A stretch of 64,000 nt of DNA, taken from contig QNQO01005767.1 of assembly GCA_003290165.1 (NCBI GenBank), positions 349,564-413,563 of the forward strand, given 5' to 3'. The stretch is from Berberis thunbergii. Lineage: Eukaryota; Streptophyta; Magnoliopsida; Ranunculales; Berberidaceae. Below are positions 42,881 through 55,575 of the stretch, one piece after another; the stretch's first letter is position 1; every line of letters starts with the position of its first letter. Made by a program: the position numbers and the translations under genes. The notes under the pieces are model-generated. The model was given only the letters and a program-made list of their open reading frames with translations, did no database searches and was not told where the DNA came from.

Positions 42881-45229
42881 ATACATACTTTGATAACTAA
42901 AGTTCAACAAACCAAACTCATGAAAATTATATCTGAAAACAACATATTTCTCCTTTTGTTAGGTGTGTGGTGAAGGTCTTAATTTTTTTATTTTTTATTT
43001 TCAGACATGAATTAATAAGGCAAAAGTTTATGTAGTGCTATTTCTTTTCAGTTTGTTTCAAACATAAACAACTTAAAAGTGCTTGAGAGTATCCATCAAT
43101 CAGTTGCTTTCTTCTCATTGCTTTATTAAAAATGCCACTTGCCTTGATTAATCAATCACTTAATTAGTGCTTTGTTAACTTCATTACTTTGCTTCAGCTA
43201 AAACACATACATATAACAAAATTTTGCCTGGATTTCTCGAGCAAATTTTAGATATATTGACTACACGTTTCTTATTACATGTCGTGTTAGAAAGAAACGA
43301 GTTTTAATACGCTTGATTATTTTATTTTATTTTAAGAACTACTCTTAAATGCATTCATAAATAATATTACAATATTGATGTACTGCCAAAATAGCTAGAG
43401 TATGAGTTTCACATTTGAAAACTCGATTAATATAATTACAATATTAGAGAGTCTGAATATTAAACAATCGTTTAATATTATTGATAAGAGGACGCCATAC
43501 CTAGCGTGTAACCATCCTAAGATGGAGAAGATCATCTTTAAGAATAAAGATAAGAGTCTCTTAATCTCCCAGAATTAAACCTGTTCGCGCTGCTTCTGCT
43601 GCATAAGATTATGTAATTCCATAAGATTTCATCTATCACTTTTCCATACCTGACTATGTCTAGCTATGTGACTCCTACACATACCCTAATGTTTTTATTT
43701 TGTTGTTTATAGGATTGAAAGTAGTGTGTGGATTAATTTAAGCTAATCGTTATTTTTAAGTTTCACTTCATCTAATTTTTAAGGGTATCTAATTGCACCT
43801 GATTCCAGTGAAGAGTATTTTAAAATTCATAATCTCCTTTTAATGTTTCTTTTTCCCCGTTTTACGGGGAAATTAATTTTGATGAATACTTTATCAATTA
43901 CTAGTAAGCACCATAAGAAGAATTTCATCCAAATCATCGATGCAATTTGGATGATAGGCATATTTTGATGATAGAAGAATTTATTTATCAATTATTACTT
44001 TTGATTATAGGCATATTTGGAAGGATTTGTTAAGATATCTGGATTCAACATTTACCACTTTAAGGTCTATATAGTACATACTTCAAGTAGTGCAACTTTT
44101 TCTTTGTCGCGCATTAAAAAAGGAATAATGGAAAATTACCCTATATGATAAAAATAAATAAATAAAATGTCGACTCTTAAGTAGTGTATATTGGTATCTA
44201 CTTAAATGTATTAAAAGTAAATAAAAAATGAATGGTTGATGGATTATCTTTGCTAATTATTGTCCAAGTAAGGAAAGAATATGATTCCTTAGGAGATCGA
44301 TTTGGTCATCATGCCATATCATCATATTCAACGAGAAAAAGATAATCACTACTGAGAAAGACAATATTTCCATTAATTATAGAGCTAGTAAAGTAATTAG
44401 TTTCAACAATTTCCCTATCATTGGCATGATCCATATGAGAATCTCCTTTCCAATCGATCATAATGAGGAAACCCGCCGTGGTTCAATTGAAAATGGTACA
44501 TAAGCGCATAATATTGTTATATATGGTCGGAAAGTAGATAATTTTCACAAAAGTTTTCGTATTTTTTGACAATTCTAGGTGTGTGTAAAAAATTTAAATC
44601 AAAGATGAAAATCTGAAACCCTAGCTTGTGATCAAATTTTATTTATATTTATCATAATAATTGTTTGGTTTAAGAGATATAATCTCAAAGATGGAAAAAT
44701 AACAGAGAAAATCAAATACTATGTAAAGTTGTACAAATGATTTTTTGTTTTTTTTTTCTTCCTTAGATTATGTTTGATTAACCATTTTTCTTGTTATGCA
44801 GATTTTCGTTGTTTGGTTGTTTATTTAATAACAAAAAATAGATTTTTTGTAAGATTGTTTTCACACTGCTTATGAGAATCCAAATCCAGGAAGAAGGCCT
44901 CAGAATCAAATTTACATAAACATCTTAATTTTCATATATATTATTCATGCAACCAAACAGGCCGTTAAAGTTGTACAAGTGATTTCTTTCGGGTGCCAAA
45001 GGAGTCTCCTATGACAAACATATTCCATACATATTTTCAACAATCAAATTAAATACAAAATATAAATTCCGGAAATTTTTTCCAAAATGCCCCTAAACTA
45101 TATTATTACCTAATGCTAACCAGTACAAACTATTTCGACGCCAAAAAGTGTCATTTTTTTAGTCACTTGCAAAATAAAACTTGATCAACTTTGATCTGTC
45201 ATTTCCTATCACCGAGGAATGTGATTTAT

Positions 45230-45570
45230 CGAATTATGTCAAAAATTTACCAAATATTTCTTATTTTGAAGTTACCAAAATTTCTTTCGAAATTCGAAAA
45301 ATGTAGAAATTTTTCTGAGATTTTTTTTTTAATTTCTATATATTTTAAAATGTTATAATGTTATTTTAGTATCAAAAGTTTGTTATGTGATTGATTCTTA
45401 TGTAATATTTAGTTTGTATAACACTACGAATCGTGTGAGACTTTTAATGTAGCATTTAAGATATAATCACGATTGAAATTTTTACGTTTTTTTCTACAAA
45501 AAATGAAATATTTCTTAAAATCAAGGGTCCAAAATTAACTCAAAAAACAAAATCACAATCCTTGCCTATC
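45230..45570. repeat. Dispersed AT-rich repeat
   Basis: Related sequence occurs at 4370-4670, 41390-41470 (partial) and 54640-55000, with shared words AAAATTTCTTTC.AAATCCGAAA, TTTTAGTAT.AAAA.TTTGTTAT and ending AAATCACAATCCTTG in two of them. An inverse copy starts at 21700. The type of element is unknown. Confidence 0.5.
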
Positions 45571-46099
45571 ACAATATGGACCACAGGATATCCGATAAAA
45601 TCTTTGGATTTTTGAACCTTAGGAAAATGACATACATGATTGTTCATGAAAATCAATAGTTTTGGTATATGTTTGAAAAGAAATTGCGGAAATGAGATGT
45701 TGATACTTGCATTTTTTTGAAGTAAAACAGCCAAATAAAAAAGATTGAAAGTGGCTTTCGTGAAAGAGAAAAAAAAGGTCCAAAAGCAATGCTAGATGAT
45801 GTAAACACATGCAAACCTATCTTTCAATAATACTATAATACTATAAAGAGTCCAAATCAAAGATTCGAGTTTGATGGAAATTTTGCATGGAAAAAGAAGT
45901 TCATATTGTGTGTTCCATGTGATCCATGGACCCATTTGAACGCACATATTTATGTAATTTTAAATGTTGGGTTGAAAATCTCGTGTCTTTGGAAATCAAA
46001 ATGTACTCGTGGAGTCGTGGTATGCACGACTAGAGGACTACTTTCATATCAACTAATGAGACATCCAACACTCACCTTAACACAGTAGTATATGTGGCA
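45571..46099. other. Intergenic region, no recognised gene
   Basis: No coding region or element ends recognised. Confidence 0.5.
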
Positions 46100-46540
46100 T
46101 AGGCCAGTCCTAATACGAGAAAGGTTTCAATGTGGTTGCAAGCGGACACTCTTAAAATGTTGATCAACCAGTAAGTCAGATGCCCAAGAATCACACCAGC
46201 CCAAGTGAGATTGGGCCCAGGACAATAAGGCCCGAACATAAATCTCGAGTTGTCATAGACTCGAGATCCACTCGTACAAATCAACTCTTAGCCTAATAAA
46301 GTATTGGGTCCTAAACAAAGCCAAGTGCTAAGCGACTTAGTCATGTATAAGTAAGATTTTGGGCGAGATCTCCTCCCTTCATCACGCCCTCAATAGCAGG
46401 GACAATTGTGGAGAGAACACTCGTTACTTAAGGTGAGAAAATGGAAGAAGAAAGGTACGCATACGCATTGCTAATTACCTTTAGTTTTCATTATTCCTTG
46501 TATTGTTACTTGACTTAAGCATCGGAGTGCCTTCAGCCAC
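46100..46540 (+). repeat. Diverged LTR-like repeat, second copy
   Basis: Shares ordered words with 19690-20080 and ends CTTGACTTAAGCATCGGAGTG, a motif common at the 3' side of plant gypsy LTRs. Boundaries were not determined. Confidence 0.4.
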
Positions 46541-46887
46541 CACAATAGTGATCACTAATTCACTACATGTTGTTCATTTTTACAGGCTCAACATCAGTAA
46601 GGACGGATTTAGATGCATCATCTACACTTCTATTTTTGTTGGGGGTACTGCTAAACTTTTAACTTTTTACATTCGGAACAGCCACAAACAAAATTGTCCA
46701 ACTAATTAAATTTATGGGCCTCAATTTATTCTTGGGCTAATTCATTACGGCCCAACCCATCCATTGCACCCATGACCCATCACACATATTGTCATCATAA
46801 CCAGAAACCATCATGCACACTCCTTGCATGGATCATTTACACAATCAACTCTCTGTTCACAACATGCATGACCATATTCCATATCTG

Positions 46888-46897
46888 TATATAAATT
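46888..46897 (+). promoter_or_regulatory. TATA box of the glycine-rich protein gene
   Basis: TATATAAATT lies 58 bp upstream of the ATG at 46955, a suitable distance for a short 5' leader. Confidence 0.6.
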
Positions 46898-46954
46898 GTT
46901 TTGCGAGATTGAAATGTAAACAAGTATTTTGAGTTGTGTAGTGTAAGGTTAGCC

Positions 46955-47534
46955 ATGGGAGGTTTTCGAGTGGTGTCATTGTGTTTCATTTGCTTGGTTT
47001 ATCTTAGGTCGCCTTGTGGTTGAATCTGCTAGGGAAGTTAATAAGGAGTCTAAACCAAAGTTTGTGGGCTATAATGGGTATGGGGCCGGGTATGGTTCAG
47101 GTTTGGGTGGCGGTGGTGTAGGAGGAGGACAAGGGGGTGGCGGAGGAATGGGCAATGGTGGTGGCGGGTCTGGATCTGGATATGGATCAGGTGGTGGATC
47201 CGGATCAGGCGCTGGAGGAGGTGGATCTGGGTCAGGTAGTGGACCTAATCACGGACCTGGATCAGGAGGAGGTGCCGGTGCTGGATCCGGATCAGGAGGA
47301 GGAAAATGTGGATCTGGATCAGGCGGTGGTGGAGGTGGATTCGGGTCAGGTGGTGGATTTGTACCTGGTGGTAGGAGCGGTGGCACGCGAGCTAGATCTG
47401 GCTCTTCTTCGGGCTCTGGCTATGGTAATAATGGCGGTGGGCAAGGCCATGGAGGCTCGGGTCAAGGTGGAGGCTCTGGCCACAATGGTGGTTATGGGCC
47501 AGGTTCTGAGTCCGATGTTGGGTTATTTCCCTAA
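46955..47534 (+). pseudogene. Glycine-rich secreted protein gene with a frameshift
   Basis: ATG 46955 opens a typical signal peptide (MGGFRVVSLCFICLVYL). That frame stops at about 47021, while the frame carrying LVVESAREVNKESKPKFVG and the long glycine-rich domain is shifted by one base, the break lying between about 46998 and 47012. The rest (to the stop at 47534) is a 170-residue Gly/Ser domain of GSGSG and GGGGS repeats with a few Tyr residues, like cell-wall glycine-rich proteins. The underlying DNA repeats GGATCTGGATCAGG variants. A single-base change would reconnect both parts, so either this is a recent pseudogene or the base is an assembly error. TATA at 46888 supports a real gene of origin. 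Confidence 0.7.
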
Positions 47535-48539
47535 TCATAAGAATAAAACTAATAAGATTTGAGCTAGAGTAGGATTCTTTTTCTCTCTTGCTCATGTTGC
47601 TAGGTATGTTAAGATTAAGAATAAGAATTATAGACTTATTATCTTTTGTGTTCCTTGTCATTGTGCAAATTCCTTCATGCAACTTAGTTTGAACCATGGA
47701 GTACCAGCTTCTTGTTGCGGATGGAATTACAAGTTCAGGATTCAAATCATAGTATAATTCGAATTGGGTTTTCTAAAATCCGAATCCCATCTGATACAAT
47801 TTTGATCTCATGTTGCAAATCCGAATGCAAATCCATTAAGTAGCGCGCAATTCGAATCATAAAAGACCCTTTGGGTTGGTTTATTTGAAAAACCAAAAAA
47901 AATATAACCACACCAACAGTGTCACTCAAACTCCTTAGATAAACAAAATCTCCACCTTCAAAAATGGCAACTTCACCTCGTCACAATCACATTCAAGATA
48001 CGATGTTTCGCTTCGAATTCAAATTCTTGCAGCTTATGAGGTAATGGAAAAGAAAAGATTCTGTCTTGCATTTGTGGTTTTCGAATTCAAATTGAGTTTT
48101 TTTTTTCAATTATGGATTGTAACTTGTACTTGAATCTGTGGAAATTGAGTTTGCTAATTAGAATTTTCAGATAAGAAGAAAAATATTGGATTTTTATGGT
48201 TACATATTTGAATTATATTAAAGAAAAAATGGTACTTGGAATGAAGAGTTAACTAGGAGATTGAAAATTAGAATACAAAAAAATTGAATTTTGATAATAT
48301 GATGAAGTGATTCAAATTGGATTGAAAGTAAACTTATGGAATGAATGATAATGGTGTACCAGCTGAGTTGATAGAGCTGTTGTTTAGAAAATCTTAGGTC
48401 ACGAGTTTGGACTTGGTCGACAGCATAATTATCGGTTTATCGTTTGTTGAACGTTCTGGTCTTTGATAGGTTATGATAGGGGTGGGCATCCCATCCCGCG
48501 ATCCTGATTCCGTCTTTTGTTATCACACCATATAGTGGG
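47535..48539. other. Intergenic region, possible orphan first exon
   Basis: No complete gene. At 47964-48041 an ATG-initiated open stretch of 26 codons (MATSPRHNHIQDTMFRFEF..) ends at a good donor (ATGAG/GTAATG). It could be the first exon of an unrecognised gene or chance. A segment near 47700-47750 resembles 4760-4810. Confidence 0.4.
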
Positions 48540-51500
48540 GATACTGTAACAAAGACGAAGTTCAGAGACCAGGGACTGCAACCAAGTGAGTTCAGCTGTA
48601 ACAGCAGCAAGGGATCTATACTCGGCTTCAGTGCTGCTTCTTGAGACTGTGCTATGCTTCTTTGAAGACCAATCAGCATCACAGTAACACAGTAGCCAGA
48701 AGTAGATCTTCTATCAGTGGGATCAGACGCCCAATCAGCATCACAGTAACCAGTCCACTGAAACGAAGGAGTGGAAACAAGGTGAAGACCAAAATTTGGT
48801 GTAGCCTTGAGATAACGTAGAATCCTTTCTACCACACGCCAATGTGATTCAAGTGAATTTTGCAGGAATTGACAGACTTTGTTGACTGAGTAAGCAAGTT
48901 CAGGTCTTGTAATGGTCACATACTGAAGAGCACCAACTAGACTCCAATAGAGGTTAACATTGAGAACTGGATCACTGCTTGTATCGCACAGTTTCTCACC
49001 ACCACACATAGGTGTGGGAAAGCCTTTTGCATATTGCATTTTAGCACGGCATAGGAGGTCAGTAATATACTTTGTCTGAGATAAGAACAGACCATGATTT
49101 GTGCGCTGAACTTGGATGCCAAGAAAATAATTAACACAGCCAAGATCTTTGAGAGCAAACTTAGCATTCAGTTGGTGGATGAGCTGTGACACATCATTAC
49201 AATTTGAACCAGTGACCAATATGTCATCAACATAGACTAGCAGAAATATTGGAGAAGGAGAATGTCTGATGAAAAGTGGAGTCTGACTTAGATGGAGCAA
49301 AACCAAATGAGAACAGAGTGTGTCTCAATTTATCAAACCAGGCCCGGGGAGCCTGTTTCAGACCATACAACGCCTTGCAAAGTTTGCATACAGCAGAAGG
49401 ACGTGCAGAGTCAATGAAACTGGGAGGCTGCATCATGTACACTTCTTGCAAGTCTCCATTCAGGAAGGCATTGTTAACGTCTAGTTGAGAAATTGTCTAT
49501 CCATATGTAATAGCCATTGTGAATATCACTCGAATTGTAGTAGGTTTGACTACTGGACTGAAGGTCTCTACATAGTCAAACCCAGCAATTTTTTGGAATC
49601 CTTGAGCCACTAAACGAGCCTTGTATCGATGTATAGTATCATCAACATTCTCTTTAGTTTTGAACATCCATTTACAACTCACCACAGACCTATTCTGAGG
49701 AAGATCAACCAAGGACCAGGTATTATTTCTTATTAAAGCTAGGTATTCATCCTGCATGGCAGTGAACCAATGTGGAGTGTCAAGAGTTTCACGTAGACTG
49801 GTAGGTTTTGCTGATGTTAAGTAGACTAGGCTTGTAGATGCCTGCCTTGGACCTAGTGACCATAGGATGACTAGGAGCAATGGGAGAAGCTGGACTGGAG
49901 GTAGGAGTAACAGTAGGGCTATTGTTTGAAGCAAAGGAAGTAGGAGTAGCAGTAGGGCTATTGTTGGGAGCAGGACTAGGAACCAATGGATAAACCAAGG
50001 TATTTGGTGCCAGAGTGGAGCCCAACTGAGTGACCAATGGACTAGAGGAAGCATCACTGGAAGAGGACTCATTACTGGGATGAGTTACTGGACTGTTAGG
50101 ATAAAGGGTAGGAAGAGCAATGTCTGCAGGAATGGGTGTAGGAGTATGACCAATGGAAGATGAGTTTGAAGGACTAGAGTACCATTTTGAATATGGAAAC
50201 TGATATTCATTAAACAACACATCACGAGAAATGTAGACACGGCCAGTGAAGGACACACATTTATAGCCTTTATGCTGAAGACTATAGCCCAGAAAGATAC
50301 ATTCTTCCGACCGAAAATTGCAGTTTGGTAGAGTTATAAGGCCTTGTGTTTGGGAAACAAGCACAACCAAACACTTTTAAGGTGCGGTAGTCGGGAACCT
50401 TGTTGTACAAAATTTCATAGGGAGAATGACCATTTAGGATGGGAGTTGGAACCCGATTGAGGAGGAGCACTGAGGTCCTAACAACTTCATCCCAGTATTT
50501 TAGTGGAAGTGAGGCATGTGCAAGAAAGGTTAAGGCTAACTCAACTATGTGTCTATGTTTTCTTTCAGCCACACCATTTTGTTGGTGAGTGGTGGGACAA
50601 GCAAGACGATGGCAGATGCCATGCTGACCAAGAAATTTGGACAGTGATCGATATTCACCTCCCCAATCTGATTGAACACATTTTATAGGCAGTCCAAACT
50701 CCAATTCAACCTGAGCTTTAAACTTGAGGAAAGTGGGATAGGCATCTGACTTATTTTGTAAGAGAAATAGCCAAGTGTAACGGCCGTAGGCATCAATAAA
50801 ATGTATGTAGTATTTGAAGCCAATGGAAGAGAGAGTAGATGTTGGTCCCCAAAGATCAGTGTGAATTAATTCTAAAGGCTTTGTGTATATAGTAGTGGAA
50901 CTAGAAAATGGAAGCTTGTGGATTTTACCCAAGCAACATGAAGAACATACATCAGTATTGATAGATTTGGGAACTTCAATATGACAGCTAGTAAGGATTT
51001 GTTGAACAATAGGAATCGAATGGTGGCCTAACCTAGCATGCCATAAAGACATCGAGGAACAAGATTTGGAAACAGACGTATGCACACAAGCATTATTGTG
51101 AACTAAAAATTGATGAGAACTACTTGCTGAACTAGGTACTGAATTACAGAATTGCTGAGAACTACTTGCTGAACTAGGTACTGAATTACAAACTGGAATA
51201 CTGACTGAGGTGCTTGCTGCACTAGGCACAGTGTTGGAAGAATGACTGACTGGAACCCAGTGGGAGGTGAACTTGGTAGACTACACTTCAGGAAGAGTCA
51301 TCGAGGGAAAGACATAGAGATCTTTCTTAAGCTTCCCTTCCAAAAGAGTTTGATGAGTGACCTGGTCTTTGACAAAACATAGGTTAGGATGAAATTCAAA
51401 AAACACATTGTTATCCTTTGCAAATCTAGACACAATAAGTTTTTAGTTAATTTAGGAACTTGAAGCACATTGTTCAGATGCAGAACTCTTGAAGGGTTAT

Positions 51501-52763
51501 AAGAAGAAAGGGAAGATTAACCAATATTTTCAATAGGTAAAGTGGTTCCATCTCCAACAAACAGTTGTTCACTGCCATGATATGGAACAGGATTCATCAG
51601 ATTTTGGTGATATGGTGTGCAATGGTCTGTAGCCCCAGAATCAGGATACCACCTACTACTATCAGATGGTGTGGATGCAACACTGGCCTGCATCTGAGGC
51701 TGTGAATCAGCTTGCCAAGTAGGATGTTGAAACTGACTAGTTGATGCAGAAAAGGCATGTCTTGGAGGTGTTGACTGAGATGTGGAGCCAGGCCCAGAAG
51801 GCGAGAACTGTGATGGCTGTGAATTGAAGTTCCATGGATTGGGCATATTACTATCAAACCGATTGTAGCATTTGAAAGCAAGGTGCCCAAGCTTTCCACA
51901 TATCTGACACTGAGGGCGGCTTGATTGAGAACCAGATGCAAATGGCTGAGCACCTCTCCCAGATCGTGCACCTCTGGGATTATAAGGAGCTCTTGGCTGA
52001 GGTCTCCATCCTTGTGAACTGGAGACAAAAGATCTAGGCGATGGTTTGTGTGAAGTATGAGCCATATTGACAGAACTAGAAATGTCAAGACCTTTGGTGT
52101 GTCGTTCAATTCTTGCTTCTTGAGCAAGCAGAAGAGACTCCACTTCAACAACACAGTAGTCTTCTAACTTGGAACTTACTGATACAACAAAGGTGTCATA
52201 GATCTGTGGTAATCCATCAAAGATGGCATTGACATGATCTCCTGAAGACAGTGGATGTCCTACGGAAGTCAATTGATCAACAATGAACTTGAGTTTGAGC
52301 AGGTATTCATTGATTGACATATCGCCTTTCTTGATGGTTTGCAACTGACTTCTAAACTGAGAAATCTTGGCATGTGTTTGTGAATTGAAGAAGGTTTCAA
52401 GGATGTTCCATATTTGTTCAGACGTGTTGAGGCCTACCAGCCTTGTGAGAAGTGATTCAGTCATGGAGGAAAGAAGCCATGAAAACAGTAGTTGATCTTA
52501 TTGCTCCCAGGTGACAAATTCTAGATTGAGATTGTTGACAACTTGATCTTCCATATGATAAGAAATCGTGCTGGTGATGTGCATTTCTCAATGTACCTTT
52601 GAAGCTTGTGTCCTCGAATGGTTGCCAATACTTGTTGTTTCCACAAGAGGTAGTTATGCTCATTCAACTTCACAGATAGTGCATGTGTAAACATGACCGG
52701 TCTTTGCTCTGTCTAAGCAGAACTAGTAAGAGGTGTAGCATTTGAAGATGTAGCGTCTGCCAT
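48540..52763 (-). pseudogene. Decayed copia gag-pol
   Basis: Gag starts at ATG 52763 (MADATSSNATPLTSSA, then a stop). The UBN2 region continues from 52464 with a CCHC knuckle (CQICGKLGHLAFKC, near 51910-51870), protease DSGATDHC at about 51620, integrase (WHARLGHHS near 51050; DLWGPT; WGGEY, where the family has D-N/G; NGVAERKHRH) to 50282, RT from about 49900 to 49150 with YVDD at about 49225, and RNase H (YCDADWASDP) ending truncated at about 48540. Stops and frame changes occur at least at 52715, 51240, 50300, 49497 and 49300. Confidence 0.9.
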
Positions 52764-52848
52764 TAGAGCTATCAAGATGAATTGAAGTGAAGAAGAAGAA
52801 GATGATGAAGTAGTAGAAGAGCAGAGAAGCAAGAGAGCTTTGATACCA

Positions 52849-53099
52849 TGTTAGAATCTATATGAGTTTGTATGTGAAATTGTAATCTCATTCATACTAT
52901 GAAATGTACATCTTCCATCATATATATATATATAGAGCATTTGAGTCAAGCTAGTAGTCAAAACACACTAACAGACTAGACACAACAACCTAACAAACTG
53001 ACAGATTACAATCAGTTGGACAGTTCATATTGCATAGTTGTAGGCCTAGCTATTTACTCTTGACAAATGCAAACCCCATTTATATTCTAATTGACAACA
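52849..53099 (-). repeat. 5' LTR of the decayed copia element
   Basis: 251 bp. On the minus strand it starts TGTTGTCAATTAGAA and ends GATTCTAACA next to the primer-binding site. A (TA)n run at 52921-52934 and TATATAGAG mark a possible promoter. Confidence 0.75.
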
Positions 53100-53121
53100 T
53101 GCCATATCTATACTGTGTATA

Positions 53122-55575
53122 TTAGTCAGCTAGATCCTCCCATTTGCAGTATTGTCCACCCGCTAATGCACAATAAAACCTATCTCTGCAGTAGACTGGC
53201 CTTCCATCGATCAGCAGCTGCTGCTGCTAGATCATCATCACGAATCACGTCTACTGGCAATCTTAGTAACTCCTTGCTATATTTTGACAAGAAATGACAT
53301 AGAAATAATGATATTAGTGAACTGGAATATTAACTTAATTATGTCAGAACCCGAAATTAGTTGTCATCATGTACCTCATATTGGACTTTGCATCGTTCAT
53401 GAAAGATTCAACATTTTCTTTCATGGATAAAGTGCTTTCAAAGAAGTTCTCCACTGGTTTGGCAAAGATGAATAACAAAACAGATGATACAAGGAACACA
53501 CCTGTACCAACTAGTGTTTGTTTCAGCAACTTGATTACAGGCTTTACCTGGAACCATAGATGTTAAACGATTCTTTTAACTATTATGTTCACAAAAATTG
53601 ATTGTATATAAAATATGAAAGGTGCACAAGCGAAGTTTGCTTGAACAAAAACACAAGCCGAGGGGAGGAAACAAAGGATATAGAATAGGTGATTGCTGAA
53701 ATCATAGCCATCTTATGGTTTTGGAGCATGATGCACCATGGTCTTAGAAGGGGGTTTGTTTCGGAGGCCTTTGTATAGAATGTGGTACCTATCAGTTGTC
53801 GTACCATCCAGTTTCTTCATAAGGTATGCTGATAAAAGCCTATCACCAACATAACTCCAACCCTGTGAAACGAACAATATAAGTAGTTTCCTAGCATTGC
53901 CAACATAACTGTGAACAAAAGAAGTAAGCTTGAAGTTCTAGAAAATTACACCGAGCTAGGATTTCTAGAACAGAAGTTATACAACTCTATTGTTCCGAAA
54001 TCAGATTATCCAAATACTTGAGAATATGTTCTATCAATATTTTGGGAGATTGTAAGTAGTTCTTTAACATGGGGAATGACATAAACATACAGAACAGAAA
54101 CAATTGATAGACAGGGATGAGAACATATATGCCAGATATATCCGCAAGACAACTAGTGACACTAGAAAAAGTATTCCTGTTCCAGCTGCCGGAACAAATT
54201 TTAAAGGCTCCTGCATGGTTGGAGACGATTTGTTTAATTGTTTTGTCAATGGCAAAGAGTGGAATTCATTTTCGATACAACTCCTGCTATTAGGCTATTA
54301 TATCCTCTATTCCGTAAGGTGATCATAAATGTGTTCATTTCAGCTTACCCGAGAAGGATTGAAGCTTGCAGCTGAAATTGGTAATCCCAGAACAGTGAAA
54401 GCAATCAACCAAATGATTCCAAGATGTTTAAAAAGGGGACCCGGACTTAATTCGCCCCATGAATAGAGGAGGCTATCTTTCAAAGATGAATATTCATTTA
54501 CCTGTCACAACACCAAATGGCAGAATATGAATGTTTGATATATAGTACGCAATTGTCGCAGACTCCAGTTCCAGAGTTGGTGAACCTGGGGAGATCTTAC
54601 ACGTTCTTAGTTTCAGGAAAGGACTGACTTCTCGAAAAATGTCGAAATTTCATGAAATATTTCATTTTTTTCAAGTTATCAAAATTTCTTTCAAAATCCG
54701 AAATATTTATTTTTTCCCTTAGGCCAATCTCAATTTTCTTACATTTTCAACCCTTTATAAACTTATAACCTTAGTTTTAGTATTAAAATTTTGTTATAGA
54801 AGTGATTCTACGCAATATATAGTTTTTATGACAACACGAGTATTGTGAGACTCTTTATGTAATATTTATGATTTTAAAATAGCTTAAATTATATTAATAA
54901 CTTCAAAATTACAACCAAAATTTTACTTTATTTCTATACACAACTAAGTATTTCTTAATTTTTTCAGAATTACCTTGAAAAACGAAATCACAATCCTTGG
55001 TTTCAGGTAAGTAGTTTGTGTGAACAGCTTTGTACTACTATAACTGATGCGTTCTACGCTCCTAAACTTGGATTATACTATCTGTTTCATCTGTTCAGAG
55101 AATTATATACATAAATTGTTTGATGGTAATGGAGTCTAAAGAAGAAAAAAAAACGTATTTCTATAATCCCATCATTCTGTGCTCTATAGTAATTCGTTTT
55201 CTTTTTTTATTCCCTTATGTAACAGTGAACTGATCACAATTTTATTCATTCAGAGTTCAGATAATTTTTTTTCAACATACATTGAATTGTGACATATGCA
55301 TATTACTTGAATTGAAGACACCTACGTACCGGTCTTTGTTCATAAGGGACTTCGATTTCCAATCAAAGTTCCCAGTTGCGGCCAATGAATTCACTCCCAC
55401 CTCCATTTTTCTCACCCCGCAGGGCCTTGACACATACCCGTTGCTGCGGCCAATACTGTAAGCCTCGGAATCTGACTACCCATGAGCTAGAATTGCTTCT
55501 AATTTTTTTGTCAAAAGCACTTATTCTGTGCAAGCATGCAAAAACCCTTATAGTTTTGTAACTGTTTCTTGGCAC
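53122..55575 (-). pseudogene. CGLD27: CGLD27/Ycf36-family chloroplast protein pseudogene
   Basis: Exons recognisable by the DUF1230/Ycf36 motif order: 55575-55330 (basic, Ser/Arg-rich N-terminus, ends EVPYEQRP), 54501-54349 (VNEYSSLKDSLLYSWGEL.. to NPSR), 54210-54133 (EPLKFVPAAGTG..RIYL), 53862-~53789 (GWSYVGDRLLSA), 53547-53375 (VKPVIKLLKQTLVGTG) and ~53300-53122 (LLRLPVDVIRDDDLAAAAAD.. to a terminal KWEDLAD). Lesions: an in-frame TGA in exon 1 (55365-55363), a GC donor after exon 3, a frameshift after LLSA in exon 4, no sign of the expected exon between exons 4 and 5, and a frameshift after AAAAAD in the last exon. The family consists of nucleus- or plastid-encoded thylakoid membrane proteins linked to iron status. 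This copy cannot make the full protein. Confidence 0.85.

Larger units (their letters stand above)
41470..45350. repeat. Duplicated unit R3
   Basis: A third copy, beginning inside what is the promoter/5'-leader of the transporter genes (CTTCAGAACCACATCTCT, TATA at 41501-41507) but with no transporter coding sequence next to it. From 41860 to 44480 it parallels R2 closely. Confidence 0.85.
48540..53099 (-). mobile_element. 3'-truncated, decayed copia retrotransposon
   Basis: Minus-strand element whose 5' LTR is 52849-53099 (TG..CA ends on both strands), followed inward by the primer-site complement TTTGATACCA (reads TGGTATCAAAG). Gag, protease, integrase, RT and most of RNase H follow in order down to about 48540, where homology stops without a polypurine tract or 3' LTR. 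It lies 22 bp beyond the stop codon of the CGLD27 pseudogene. The target duplication cannot be read because the 3' end is missing. Confidence 0.88.

Noticed and set aside
39437..42973. Identical 69-residue frames at 39437-39646 and 42764-42973
   Set aside because: Identity follows from DNA duplication of units R2 and R3; other units do not keep the frame.
47016..47534. GTG start for the glycine-rich protein
   Set aside because: Plant nuclear genes rarely start at GTG, and a proper signal peptide lies just upstream in another frame.
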